From the NCBI GenBank assembly GCA_902805475.1, contig CADCSX010000008.1:2430444-2494443 (forward strand): a DNA stretch of 64,000 bases, written 5' to 3'. The translations under genes were made by a program, and so were the position numbers. Of this stretch, positions 1 to 12,082 are shown piece after piece (positions within the stretch are counted from its first letter, which is position 1; each line of letters opens with the position of its first letter). A model generated the notes under the pieces. It did not search any database. It was not told where the DNA came from and saw only the letters and a list, made by a program, of their open reading frames with translations. This stretch comes from Entonaema liquescens (lineage: Eukaryota; Ascomycota; Sordariomycetes; Xylariales; Xylariaceae).

Positions 1-1
1 T

Positions 2-127
2 TTGCTGCTAACGTGGTTAAAGTGCAACTGTGCTGCTGGTGGAAACAACTCTATCACCTACGACGATTCCTGTGTTGAATGCGGGCATGGACGATGCAGC
101 AACTGCAGTACGTGGAAGCCGAAATAG
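2..127 (+). CDS. 3' end of a Cys-rich (zinc-knuckle-like) fungal protein, partial
   Basis: An open frame enters from the left edge and stops at TAG 125-127. The visible C-terminus shows C-x-C, then about 20 residues on C-x2-C-G-H-G-x-C-x2-C (peptide CVECGHGRCSNC), followed by a short tail. The spacing of cysteines plus one histidine suggests a small zinc-binding knuckle of the type found at the end of many uncharacterised fungal proteins. Bases 8-22 (gctaac followed by an AG at 21-22) look like the end of an intron, so the last exon may really begin at base 23, which is also in phase. The rest of the gene is outside the window, so no function can be given. Confidence 0.5.
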   Translation: MLLTWLKCNCAAGGNNSITYDDSCVECGHGRCSNCSTWKPK

Positions 128-2641
128 ACAACCAGGCTAGGCATCAAGCATGGCCAGCATGACAAGCATTTATGCCAAGCTGGGGGCTTCCCTCCTTTCT
201 TTTTATTTCGGGAGGCTCCGGCCTAAAAGCACACACATCGGCATTTCCGTCTTTATTTTTGCAACCCGGCGGAGGTTACACAGTCTTTAAAAGTTCCAAA
301 AGTTCGGACATCTTTAATCTCTTATGTTAATTGGTCGGGATGAGAAGTAGATGAAGGCTCACGCCAACTTGGGTTTACATGGGATTTATCTTCATCTTGG
401 GAAACACAAAAAGCGGCGTAGATTCAGATTTTACTATGTACTACTGATAGACAGATAGAGAAGAATCCTCGCGGTTATAACACTTTGTGTATGGATGGTG
501 ACACAGAAGATGAATGCGGCTGATGACACCTAGAATCGCTACTGTTGGAAGAGCGATTCTCCGATATTGGCTCTCCCAGCCATGCAACTCTGTGACTCGC
601 GCTGCATGTCAAGAGATTTAGACTCGGACGGAAATGCAGCTAAAATATTGTAGATACCATGTACGCATGCATGAGCCCTACGAACCAACCGTTGGATATA
701 CCCTAAAACTGTTTCCATGCAACGACACCTCAGACTGACAAGTAACCTGACACAACTAATGTAGATACCGTCGCACTACTACTATGTCCTAGTACTATCC
801 TAGTACTTACCCCCTGTGTTAGCTGAGAAGAATGACTGACTACAGGAATGTAACACTTATTAGGGTTGCGCCCGTCAGAAGTATACTCTGCTTACGGCAA
901 GTAGCACTAGTTTTATACCGAAAAATCTGGACACTTAAGAGCACCAATTGGGTATGGGTCTTGGGTCCAACCCTAGCCAGGGGCTCGCACCGGCGCCGGC
1001 AATTGGTAGATACAGCCTTGAACGATTCTCGGCTCCCCAAGCGAATGCCAAGTCGGGACAATCCCAAGGCTCCCAACGCTAACGACTAGGCAGCTAAGGG
1101 GTCTTCCAGGCCGTATATATGCGGCCCTGGCAGGAAGAAGAAAGGCTAGGGCGGATCCGGTCAGCCAGAAGTGTTCTTACTGGGAATAGCGGTGGGGATA
1201 AATGTTGCTATACAAGTGCGGCCCCCTCCCCCCCTTTTTTCACCCTTGGTATAAGTCATCTCGAAGAAGGGGGGGCCAGGCGCATGCTAGACAAGCCGTT
1301 CAAGCCGCTCTTAAGCTGAGTAAGGATACCGGGGTCGTTTATTAACGGCATGCCGTGACTCGGCTAGACCCATTTGAGGCTCCGGGACACATCATTGTCG
1401 CATTGTCGCGTTGTTGCCTATGCTCGGTTTCTCAATTCGGTCGCGGTTGAGAAATATCCGAGCTTTACAGGTCTGGAAACAACTGCACGTACTAGGTTTA
1501 TTGCGTTGTAGAATGGGTCACGAATGGATCACAAACAGATGTATGTAGGTAGTTGATGCTGGCTGCGACATCGAAGACATGGTGTTACGTGTTTTGACAG
1601 GTATTTTCCCCACAAATACTTTGAGGCTCTGCGCGCGGAGCACTCCGGTCACATGAAGAGTGATAAATGTATCGGTATATCGTAGATGGCGTTATTAATG
1701 CCGTACATCATTGGCTTACGCATGGCAGGTGGGATTGAGTAATAATCGATTTCCAATTACATACGTTACATATGTATAAGGTTATGCAAATAAGATAATG
1801 CTAATAAGATAATTGCTGACCTAAGGCGAGGTATGTATTACCTTAGGTACATTTATAGGTACTGCGCCATCGGAAGTTACACAAGTTACATACACAGGTA
1901 CTCTAAATACGTCTAACCACCTAACTACATAGGTACATATGTAAATTTAACTATAGGCAGTTACATAATGTTCAAGTATCTCTTATATACTAAACACTCC
2001 TGTGTTATACATGAACATTGTGTATACCTAGGTACTTAGGTATGCATTCAGGTCTTACGGGATGCGGGATTGGGATTTTTTTGTCACATTGTGCTACAAC
2101 CCCTCCTTTCCATCTTCGTTTCGCTCCATTCATCTTTCACCGTTTCCTAACCAATTTGGAATTTGGAATTACATGTCTCCATTCACCGAAAAGCTAGCGA
2201 ATAGATTTATCCATTTTTATCCATGCTGCTGCTGTGTTGGTTTTACGAGCAACCTCCCATTGACAACTCATAGAGCCCAATACGCCACTCACAATGAAAT
2301 ATACACTTACAACATGGGTAAGATCAAGGAGGGGTTTGTCCTTGGCCAACCCGATTGACCAACCAAAATCGAAAACTCTACTTAGTTCCCCTGTATCTTT
2401 ATTGGCTAGATCTGCTATTTACTGTAGCATAGTGGCGTCTCTTCCACAGATCCGTTTTGTGTAAACTCAGAAAATCGCTACTCCGTATCTTTTCCGAATA
2501 GCTTACGTTTTCACTCCCTGTCCATCTATCTAAGGCTCCCGGGCCAGCCTCACACGCAATAGGTAACTAACCACTGACCAGGACCCCTTCTCAAGGACCC
2601 CTGGTCAACCTCGTACAAGAAAGAGGAAGAATAAAAAGAAA
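128..2641. other. Intergenic region, no supported gene
   Basis: Only short unsupported frames occur here. The part from about 1740 to 2050 is AT-rich and full of short TAGGTAC/TACATA-type words, including one exact TACCTAGGTA palindrome at 2025-2034. A pyrimidine-rich tract lies near 1220-1240. The last few hundred bases should contain the promoter of the phosphatase gene that starts at 2642. I see no RNA gene or mobile-element coding. Confidence 0.6.
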
Positions 2642-4127
2642 ATGGCAGAAAACGAACTCCCCAGTCCGCCCTTCGTGCACATCGCCGGACTACCTAATTT
2701 CCGAGACGCCGGAGGTTACCCGGTGAGCGATTCCAAAGTTGTGCGTCGCGGTTTAGTCTTTCGCTCCTCAGAGCCGTCCAAGGTCACCGACGATGGGGTG
2801 TCGAAACTACAAGAGTTAGGCATTACGAAGGTGTTTGACCTGCGCTCGGCTGTTGAGATCGAAAAGGGCTTACGTGACGGCTACGGCTGGAGTATTAAGG
2901 AGTGGGACGGCGCGAACCGCCATTTCGTTCCCGTCTTCTTAGATGAGGACTACTCGCCTGAGGCGTTAGCTTTGAGGTACAAGAACTATGCCTCAGAGCA
3001 TGCAGAGGTACGTAGTGAAATTACGCGCGTCAGGCGCTAAAAGAGCCGCGGAGAAGACTCGTGTTGGAACGACACATGCAAGCTTGCTTTCTAAGTTATT
3101 GGACTTTTGCCAATCCCTTCTAGTTCGGTCCGAAAACCAGGATCAAACAAGCGGATGCTTAGAGATTGGGGCTGAGGGAATATAATAGAGTTGCATTTGC
3201 ATTTTTGGGGGCCTGCCAAGTTGTTGCTGGCCTCGTTTTGGGCCAAGGTTGAAGAGTAGAATGGGGTCCGTTGGGCAGTTACGCTCGCCTCATCGCGACT
3301 CGTTCATCACTTGCTGGAAGCAGGCTGTCCCTCGTACTTGCGTGTTACCCAGTACCCAATACCCAGTTACTAGTTCAAGTCGTTCCAAGAGGCTGACAGC
3401 TCAACCCACCCATGTATGCGCCTGGACTGACATTTCCTGACTAGGGTTTCGTGGCAGCGTATAGCGATATACTCGCTGCGGCGGCTGCGCCGAGCAACAG
3501 CTATGCGCCGTTCAAGACTATCCTAGAACATTTAGCCTCACCTACATCCTCTCTGCCGGCGCCTTGCCTTATCCATTGCACAGCCGGTAAAGATCGTACC
3601 GGAGTGATATGCGGGCTGATCTTGAGCCTATGCGGCGTACCTGATGAGGTCGTAGCGCATGAGTACAGCTTGACAGACTTGGGGCTCAAATCGCGTCACG
3701 AGGAGCTCATTGCGCATCTGATGGACAACCCGACGCTACGGGAGCACCCAGTAGCTGCTAGGAGGATGATTTCATCCCAGTATGTCCTACTTCATCAGAT
3801 TCACATATTAAACTAGCCTGTCCGCCTCGTTGGACATCACTGCCCCCTTTTCATTAGTTTGCCTTTGTCATTCTATTCTTTCATGGCTAGCTCCTGTCTT
3901 GTGGTATACTTGTGTATTGGAAGGCTGACTCGTGGAACAATAGGAAAGAGGCCATGTTGGGCACACTAACCAAGATTCGCAATACTTACGGATCAGTCGA
4001 AAAATGTATCATTGACTTGGGATTATTATCACCTGACGGGATCAAGCAACTTCGGAAGAACCTAATTGTGGACGTGGACGAAAAAGGGGTAGTATCATGG
4101 CAAGATCATGCCAAACTATTGTTGTAA
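2642..4127 (+). CDS. Tyrosine/serine protein phosphatase, HCxAGKDRTG type (three exons)
   Basis: Spliced as 2642-3007, 3445-3779 and 3944-4127, giving 294 residues. The protein starts with the family's N-terminal block (GLPNFRDAGGYPV and a VFRSSEP segment, residues ~15-45), continues with a DLRS motif, and carries the phosphatase loop HCTAGKDRTG with the catalytic Cys near residue 167 and Arg near 173. The C-terminal block GTLTKIRNTYGSVEKCI is typical of fungal members of the Y_phosphatase3 family (DUF-type Tyr phosphatases related to plant/fungal PFA-DSP and MptpB-like enzymes). The phosphatase loop and both flanking blocks are intact, so it should be active. Intron 1 is 437 bases, long for this kind of fungus, but joining its exons gives exactly the expected protein continuity (ASEHAE then GFVAAYSDI). 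Intron 2 is 164 bases. The physiological substrate cannot be told from sequence. It converges on the mS45 gene. Confidence 0.88.
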
Positions 4128-4427
4128 ATCGGCGGATATGTGCAAGTCTTGGGTATTATGTATACAGGAAGCTTGGTTGCCGAGCTTGAAGTGCTCTTCA
4201 TAGATGGACATCATTCTTAGACCCTTAAGATGTCTGCCCACCCATGCATATTTAGACATAGATATTCATACATTGTTTGCACAAACAATCAACTACACTG
4301 CTAAACGCTCTGCTCAGATAAGCTGATTAACAGAGGTGCAGGAATTCCGCAGGCACCGTCGTAGGTGTAGGGCTCTGGCGCGAAAAAAAAAAAAAAAACC
4401 AGGATGGTATTCTTGCCTAGTACTAGA

Positions 4428-5635
4428 TCAAGGTACCGAGGTAGGGATCTTGATTTGACCCTTGGCACGATCGTAGTACGGCGCACCATATCTCCAACCG
4501 ACAGCGTTTCGTGCCCTGCCTTTAGCGCCGACGTTCTCCGAGTTGATCTGCTTGAAGCGGAACTCAAATCGCTTCGAGTTTACTCGGGTGGTATATTTCT
4601 CCTCCAAAGCGGCCTTTGCAAGCTGCTTGTTAGCAGCCTTCCTTTCCGACTCCATCGCAGCCTGCTTAAACCTCTCCGCGGCCTCCCATAGTGGTCGGCT
4701 TTGTAGAATCTCCTTCTCCATCTGTATCAATTCCGGGTGGGGAACACGCTCATCCGCCGAGAGCAACTTCGGGTGGAAAGCCTTAGCTGCATCGGCACGT
4801 GTGAAGTGACGCGATTCGGACGTCGGCCAGAAGATTTGCTTTGTAGTGTACGGGTGCACATGCAGCTCGTTGATGGGCTCGAACGGCTCATTTTGCATGT
4901 TGACCCTAAATGTGTGCGTAGGTAGCATGCCTAGCACAGCTCTGGCATATGGTTTTGCCAGCTGCTTCCCCTGATATCGCAGCATGTTAGCAACAAAAAC
5001 ACCCCGAGAAGAAATCTTCAATAAGAATTGTGGGAGGCGTTGTTATCAGAGAGGCTCGCAACAAAGTTTGTAACCATGTAGTTGTCTTAAAGACTTATCG
5101 AATTGGGTAATGTTGACAATCATCATACAAGGCGCCGTAGAGGTCGAATGCTAAGAAAAAAAAGAAAGAGACTAACCTTGGCTTCCCAATCCTTCTCGAC
5201 CTCCTTTAACCTCACGACAGCGGCTACCCTCCTGATATCGACGCCTAGTTCGGCAGAGACCGCTTTGACGGTCTCGCCTTTCCGCACAATCTTCTCCCAT
5301 ATCAATTCCCTAGCGCGGTCGTCTAAGACGGGCTGGCTCCTGAAATGAGGGTTGAGGGGGAAAGGGCGGTCATAATTCCGCTCGATATCCTCGGTACTCT
5401 GGAGATAATTGGTGCCGCCAGGGATATGTCTACGAAAACCAGAACCAGGGCCGTTGATCCAAGTCCTAAAGACACGGCGAATCTTGGTGAAGCGCAGCCG
5501 GCTTGGAGTAGTAGAAAAGCTAGCTTTGCTTTGAGTAGGACATGGCTGCGATTTACATTGACTCGAGGCCGATGGGACGACGCATCGGGTCAAGGCGGAT
5601 GATACCGTCGACGGGCCTGGTATGCGTGGTGGCAT
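4428..5635 (-). CDS. MRPS35: Mitochondrial small-subunit ribosomal protein mS45 (MRPS35/37S S35)
   Basis: Two exons on the minus strand, 5635-5177 and 4970-4428, with a 206-base intron (donor GTTAGT, phase 0), give 333 residues. The first ~50 residues are Arg/Ser/Thr-rich with no acidic residues, a plausible mitochondrial targeting peptide. The core blocks are DDRARELIWEKIVRKGETVK, ELGVDIRRVAAVVRLKEVEK, then across the intron GKQLAKPYARAVLGMLPT, HPYTTKQIFWPTSESRHFTR and ADAAKAFHP, which is the order seen in fungal 37S protein S35. It is a structural component of the mitoribosomal small subunit. The C-terminal end is rich in charged helices followed by RARNAVGWRYGAPYYDRAKG. No frameshift or missing block is visible. 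Confidence 0.88.
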
Positions 5636-5980
5636 CGCAGGAACATATGACAGCTCGACTCGCGGAGGGTGAGAACGAAGCTTTTATATTAAATAAGAAT
5701 CCACCGTAGGTGAAAAACTTGGATGCAAAAAAGAAAAAAAAACCTCCACTGGTGGACACCGGAACTGGAAGAATATTGAAACGGCGCTTAAGATCAATGG
5801 AATTAGATCCATACTAGCACCTGGTGATCCTAGTAAACCGTAATATTACCGTAATATTATAGTATATAAAAATAAACGTTTTAAAATTCTTGAATAGCTG
5901 ATCGAGCGTTCAAAATAGTAAATATTTAAAGGCATTTTAGCGTTTAGAAAAAAATAAACTCGTAAAAGTGTAAACGTTTA

Positions 5981-6425
5981 TATTCTCAAACGTTTGGGAA
6001 TTTTTCAAACGCTTAAGTCATGTGACGTTTGGTAATATAAGCGTTTAAGTAGGAGTAGTAGCAGTAGCAGTGGCAGTAGCAGTAATACAGGTAGTAGTAG
6101 TAAAGGCAGTAGCGGTAGAGGTCAAAAAACAAAATACCTAATAAGTATGTAATTGCAAGGATACCTATTTTATTACTTTACTTGCTCAATCCGAGATTCG
6201 AACCGTAGACCTTACGTGGTGGTAGTTTTACTTGTACGTGGTTTACTACGATGAGGCATCTACTGACTTGACTACTACGGCAATTACGAATTACATTACA
6301 TTACAGGCACGCGAGAACCTACCTTATTTAAATATTTAAAGGCAGTGAGGGCATCGTAGCTTCCTCCTAGAAGGTGCTACTGCCCGCTATACTCAAACGT
6401 TTGGCTATTTTCAAACGCTTAATCA
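5981..6425. repeat. Direct repeat pair (CTCAAACGTTTGG...TTTTCAAACGCTTAA) around a tRNA-like core
   Basis: A unit of about 34 bases, beginning ctcaaacgtttgg and ending ttttcaaacgcttaa, occurs at about 5981-6016 and again at about 6392-6425. Many further partial copies of AAACGTTT and AAACGCTT lie at 5870-6060 and 6390-6490. Between the two full units are a GTA-rich microsatellite and a tRNA-like segment. This could be a small non-autonomous element or the remains of one. No coding sequence is associated with it. Confidence 0.5.
6184..6283 (-). repeat. tRNA-like segment, possible SINE head or tRNA pseudogene
   Basis: Read on the minus strand, bases 6204-6191 are GGTTCGAATCTCGG, a good match to the internal B box and T-loop of a tRNA gene. 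An A-box-like stretch (TAGTCAAGTCAGTAGATGCC) lies about 60 bases upstream. The distance and the poor acceptor stem do not fit a functional tRNA, so a tRNA-derived SINE or a decayed tRNA is more likely. A structural tRNA search and a repeat search against the genome would settle it. Confidence 0.35.
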
Positions 6426-6683
6426 AAAATAAAACGCTTGATTAGAGATAAACGCCATGGTAATTCCTAAACGTTTCGATAAGATTAGATATCAAAACGC
6501 TTGCAAATGCTAAGAAACCTTAACATCTCATATCTAAGATATTTATACAATTCCAATTGTATATTATTGGTCAAAAAGGTCAAACTGTAAATATACGGTT
6601 TATTGGATCCTGCGGATCCTTGTAAGGATCTATATCGATAGGTAGAACATGTGTGGTACTTGGGCACTTACGATAACGTAGTA

Positions 6684-6748
6684 GTGGGGGAACGGTAGAT
6701 AAGATTTCGAGCCTAAGCAAAGCTAGGCTTGGGTCCTTCCTCCCCCAC
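6684..6748. repeat. Nested inverted repeat (GTGGGGG...CCCCCAC)
   Basis: GTGGGGG at 6684-6690 pairs with CCCCCAC at 6742-6748. Inside it, AGCCTAAGC and GCTAGGCT flank an AAA loop near 6718-6740. The result is a 65-base potential stem-loop in non-coding DNA. It may be the relic of a small inverted-repeat element. No transcript context is visible. Confidence 0.4.
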
Positions 6749-8207
6749 ACATTACCTACCTAGGTACCTATCGGGATATATGGTCCGTTCAGTAGCGGAT
6801 CGTTCTCTAGGCGTTAAGCTGGACTTTCTTTTTTTTCTTTTTTTTTTCTTTTCTTATCCCTCTCTTGTTCGTATCAAACCGAGGATTTCAACCAACTGAG
6901 ATTCAAGGACGAGATGATGCATGTAGCAGTACCCAAGTCACTGCATGCTGCTTATTATTGAGTCCGGAAGTGTTGTCGGCAATTCCACTTAACTCGCGCC
7001 TCACTATCGTCGACTCCATCCGACCGTTGAATACTCAAATTATTAGTAAATGCTTGGCGAATTGCACACACCCAACTACCTAGGTAAATACAGAGAGTAA
7101 AGCAAGCAAACTTCATTCGAATACCCCCCTTTTTCTCTTTATTTTATTCTTGTCGTTAATCGCTATTATTTCCCTCTTGCCTATTCAACGAGTTCGAGAG
7201 AAACGTCCTCGGAAAGACGGCTCTTCCGGGATCCGTACATTACAATATACTTTCTATCTGGGAACTATTATTCTCTCAGGTCTCTTCTTAGCTGGGGTTA
7301 AAGAATCCCACCTATGGTTACAACTTACGAAGTGGTTACGACCAACTGGGAGGGCACTAATAAGAAAAGGGCTCAACTTAGCCTCGACCTAACTGGAAGA
7401 CCTAACTAAAATTGAATCGAGACGCGTCGACCACGATGATGCGGGAATGCCATGTTATCCCATACCATCTATCTTATCCATGCTTAGTTCATCAGTGATC
7501 GCGATCCCTCATGCATGGGGGAGCTCCCATAATTCCCCTAAAGAGATTAACATCCACAACACAGCGACTGGTTTGGACAGGCTTGGAGACATGCTTGGGA
7601 CAGGGAGCAAGCAGTCTGGCCGCCTGTCACACCATCCATTTTATCCTACCAGCCTTCCAGCCTGCCAGACTGCCAGCCACTGTACCTGTTCCAATACAGT
7701 TAAGGTAGGTTATTAGGTTAAGTTCACTTTATTAGTTGTTGGCATCATCTGGCATTGGTCCCCCCCGGGAGCTTTGCATACGCATACGATATGGATGCCA
7801 GACGAGACCTTTTTTTTTTGCCTCCCGCTAATAAGATTGTTTCTGCCATAGCCATACTGCATGCTGCCAGATCGTAAAGAAAAAAAAAGAAGAGAAAAAA
7901 AAAACCCAATGCCTACAGTATGTGATTTATACGCTTATATATCATTATCATTATTACTATTTATTATTTATTATATCGCCTTATCCACCTAGCATGTAAA
8001 CAAGCACAATCCGACGGGGCTTCTTCAATAACTTCTCGTCCCATCTTCCATCTCTACTCTTTTATTTTTTATTTTATTTTCATTTGTATACTTTCACACT
8101 AATTAAAGTCCAGTGGACTCACCCCCGGAATATTTTGAAGAGAGAAAGAAGGCAGAAAAAAAGGAGTGTAATTCTTTCCCCTATGAATTTGTTCAACGGC
8201 AGGTCAG

Positions 8208-10918
8208 ATGGGTGATCTCAAAGCCCGTATCAAGGCCAAGCTCCTGCGAAGACACAGCGCGTCTCCTACGCTGGGTTCGAGCAAGCAGAGTCTTGGCCGA
8301 GATAGGGCTTCTAGCAGCACACGCACGCGAACCTCTACTACGGGCTATGCGGCATCGTTAAGCACAGCTGCTACCAACGAGGATAGACCCAGCAACAGTT
8401 CTCTTCGTTCTCATGAAAGTCCACCGAAAAAGAAGGGGAGTGGGAATGGTTTTGGTATTGGTTTTGTAGTTCCGATTCCGAGTCAAACCCAAAACCGAGA
8501 CAAAGACCGAGACCGAAGCCTGAGCCAAGACCAAGACCAGGACAAGGACCAGAACCAAGATCAAAATCGGGATCAAAATGGGAATGGGAATGGGGATCAA
8601 GCTGAGACGGTTCCACCAGAGCTAGAGCAGCAGCTAGACCTAGCTGGCAACTCTAACACAGGTTATAATATTCATAATACTTCTTACAAAACTTTGGAAG
8701 CTGTGGCTGTGGCTTCGACTTCGACTTCGACTCCGACTCCGACTCCGACTTCAAATTCGAATTCGAATTCGAACTCGGACGGGGATGGATTAAACGCAGA
8801 TTCAAATTTGAACATAAGTGTGAACAACCTGGACAATCTAAACGACTTGAGCAGTTTGAGCAGCTTGAGCAACTTGACCACCTTGACCACCTTGACCACC
8901 TCTAAGACTGGCAAGGATCTGCAAATTTCTACAATCAATTCGGCGCCCATTCCCGCTGTCACTACGCCCACCTTAAGCCTTGATCTAAACAATACAATCT
9001 CGACCGCAGCCACACCTTTACCATTACCGAGCATCAACGAACATCCTGCCGCCGCCTCAATCCTGCATATTAAGCCACGCACCCTAGATCAAAATCATCA
9101 CCACCAAAAACATCATCTCCAACTCCCGCAGCAATATCGCGACAACACTGATAACGATACCGATACCGACACTGGCATCGGCACCGGCACTGGCACCGGT
9201 CGCGACGACGCAAACGATTATATCCCACGGTCGGTATCTTCTAGTCGGGCCTTATCACCTACGTTACCTATATCGAGACCTGCAGGACCACCGAGACGAC
9301 AAAGTATCCTCCCGAACCGTCAAACTACATTGATCAAAACTCTCCTCAATACAGGCTATGCAAGCAGCGAAGTAGGTACGGGCGAAGCTGATCAACTTCT
9401 ACCTATCAGCGGAAATATGGTTACCAGAAAAGTATGGGTCAAACGGCCACTGGCCTCTCCTACTTTAATCACAATAAATGAGGAAGATTTAGTGGATGAT
9501 GTCCGCGATCTGATCTTGCGAAAATATGCAAATTCCCTGGGGCGCCAATACGACTCCCCAGACCTGACGCTTCGAATATGTGATAGGGAACAACAGACGA
9601 GTAGACCTTTACAACCAGACGAACCCATGGGTAGAACTCTCGACGCTTACTATCCTGGTGGCCAATCCGTCGACGATGCCCTCTTAATTGACATACCTAG
9701 CCGTCGTACTCCAAAAGCGTCCCCGAATCCTAGATATTATGCCGACGACCGGCCTCATGAATCCGCAACCGATTATTTCCCACCATATCCCCCCGCTGCT
9801 CAACATCCTAACAACGCATCCACGACAGTCCTCAACGGTACTCATCAACTTCACTTTCCTCCGTCTTTAACTGTTATCAATGGGGGTCAGCTACCACCGC
9901 TACCGTCTCCCGGTGGGACGAGACGACTCGGAGCTTCAAGACCTAAAATTCAGAGGATGCACACCGCATCGCCAGTTTCAACTGTTCCGAGCGGTCACGC
10001 TTCGCAATCTGTAGCGCCACCTACCGGTATGCACAATTACCCAAGACAGCCACGCTCAAGGACTCATTCAGGTGCATCTTCAGAACAGTCCAACCATCCG
10101 CCTGCCGCCCCTTCGATCCCGACTCCCCTATCCCAGAACGCACCGCCACTCCGCCTCCGCGAGTCTCTTCGCCGCGACTCATCAATCGGCCTAAGAAGAT
10201 TAAGAAGCCCATCGAACACCCTTCGCTACCGCCGGGTATGTTGAATGGCGGCGTTCCGCCTATCAATGTACTCATCGTCGAAGACAACATCATCAACCTA
10301 AAGCTCTTAGAAGCTTTCGTAAAGCGATTAAAAGTTAGATGGCAGACGGCTATGAACGGGAGAGAAGCAGTGAATAAATGGCGCGCCGGCGGCTTTCATT
10401 TGGTTCTGATGGATATTCAATTGCCTGTCATGAGCGGTCTCGAGGCCACCCGTGAGATTAGAAGGATAGAAAAGGTCAATTCGATCGGCGTGTTCTCTTC
10501 ATCCGCCAGCAGTCCCCGGACGAGATCAAAGCAGAACCTGCAGAAGAAGATAAGCTTGTCAATACGGAGATGTTCAAGAGCCCTGTCATTATCGTCGCTC
10601 TCACGGCTAGTTCCTGCAGAGCGACAGGCACGAAGCCCTAGCAGCCGGTTGCAACGATTTCCTAACCAAGGTAAGCAAGTTCCAAACCCAAGGTACGGAT
10701 CCTACTAACGTATAACTTTCTAGCCTGTCAACTTCGTTTGGCTCGAGCGGAAGGTAATGGAATGGGGCTGCATGCAGGCTCTGATCGACTTCGACGGGTG
10801 GAGGAAGTGGAAGGACTTTTCGCAAAAGGCCGAGGAAGACGATTCCAAGAAAGCGGCCGCGGCTAAGAATTCTAAGGTTCCTAAGAAGAATCGGCTGTCC
10901 ATGACGGCCGCGGCTTGA
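8208..10918 (+). CDS. SSK1: Response regulator SSK1 of the HOG stress pathway (frame interrupted by three apparent 1-base gaps)
   Basis: SSK1 receives phosphate from the Sln1-Ypd1 phosphorelay and controls the Ssk2-type MAPKKK in osmotic and oxidative stress. The N-terminal ~400 residues are low-complexity (DQ/NQ, ST, TP and NS dipeptide runs). A conserved block around residues 405-510 begins VTRKVWVKRPLASPTLITIN. The receiver domain starts PPINVLIVEDNIINLKLLEA, has the phospho-acceptor Asp in LVLMDIQLPVM (about residue 736), the LTASS block and the conserved Lys of FLTK. A 53-base intron (10671-10723, branch ctactaac) separates FLTK from PVNFVWLERKVMEWGCMQAL. To read through, one base is missing in each of three C runs (about 10108-10111, 10514-10517, 10612-10614). 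With those added the gene closes at 887 codons. Because the protein is otherwise perfectly conserved I infer sequencing gaps, though a very recent pseudogene cannot be excluded. Confidence 0.88.
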
Positions 10919-12082
10919 TATTCTGCGCCTCGCATGTTGCTTTCCCTCCTGGACGCACAGATCTCCGGGAAGCTCACGGCACTCTTTCTTTTTCGATTCT
11001 TACCTTTTCTCTGTACTATTTCCTGGTGTGGCCTGTCGCACCGCTACCTTTATAATGACGAAAGCGCACACGAAAAGAGTCAGCCTACGTGGGGTAACCG
11101 GCCTATATACGAAGCAGGCCTACTTCTCTATTTCTAGACGGACAAGAAGATTACGTATAAAGAGACTTAACTTAGCTGACTACCTACATTCTATATTGCA
11201 AGGGTGGAGGTAGACAGAGGGAGAGCTTGTATCATTTTTTTTTTTTATTACCTAACGTAGGTATCTAGCTGAACTGGCGCTGGTGCGGGATTTGGGGATT
11301 TCAAGGGGGCTAAGGCCAAGGTACACGGACGAGGCTACGAAAACGATATTTTGGTGGAAAAAAAGGGAATAGGACTGGTAAACGTGTTCAGTCAGAATGA
11401 ATGATACCACATTGCGTACGTATATGGCGCACAACGCATATCTCCGACTTCACTCTTCTGAGTTGCTATTTTGCATCTGTGCTATGCAACAAATTTCTGC
11501 GAGGCTCTTTTACTTCATGGACTTGATTGAAAGTGATCGCTTGCTTACTACGTCCCTTTGTTATAATACGAAACTTGTAATTTCTAGTCCGCACAACAAC
11601 ATATCACTTGTTGAATTATCAAGAAGGATATTCACAATGCTGATCTTTCCTAGAGTCAATTGGCCCTCATGGTTTCGTAGTCATTAACTAATTTATTATA
11701 AGAGACCCTACCCAGAGAATCGCTGCTTAAAATAGGCCCACCTACTGCTTATCTCGACTCCCAGGTTAACCTAATAGCTTAAAAGTGTAGCTGGGCAAGC
11801 TAAGACACTCAAAAATATGTATAATAGAACCTCGAAGGTCCTGTCCTAGTCCATCTCATCGTGTCTCGTAATCCATATATTTTCTGTCACATAAACTAAA
11901 CGCCGCACCCAGTGCACCGCCGATCCACCGCGTGCTTTTTAGAAATTCAAGTCGTGTAATGGGGTATAGTCGACCGGAACCTAAATAAGCAAAATGCAGA
12001 CGATCCGAAAGAGTAAAGCATAATCCGTACCCAATCCTTAATTAATAAGTGCCATTCTAGAATTGTCGAAGGATTCCCGCGA
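10919..12082. other. Intergenic region between convergent genes, no supported gene
   Basis: This 1.16-kb spacer lies between the 3' ends of SSK1 (+) and the TRP-like gene (-), so it should contain two 3' untranslated regions. A T run at 11235-11246 and several A/T-rich stretches are visible. The small frames at 11028-11687 lack any recognisable protein character. I see no RNA gene. Confidence 0.6.

Larger units (their letters stand above)
5636..8207. other. Long intergenic region with repeats, no supported gene
   Basis: This 2.6-kb stretch separates mS45 from SSK1. It holds the CAAACGTTTGG-type repeats (about 5870-6490), a GTAGCA/GTAGTA microsatellite (about 6049-6120), a tRNA-like segment (6184-6283), a nested inverted repeat (6684-6748) and two exact TACCTAGGTA palindromes (6757-6766, 7077-7086). 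From 7100 on the DNA is pyrimidine-rich with T runs, as expected of a long leader and promoter for the downstream SSK1 gene. Small frames at 6865-7716 have no coding character that I can support. Confidence 0.6.

Noticed and set aside
8358..9082. Three minus-strand frames opposite SSK1
   Set aside because: They are shadows of the dipeptide-repeat coding of SSK1 on the other strand.
10027..10088. Possible 62-base intron in SSK1 that would also explain the first frame change
   Set aside because: Donor GTATGC exists but branch and acceptor are weak; a missing C at 10108-10111 restores a more natural protein and matches the other one-base gaps in C runs.
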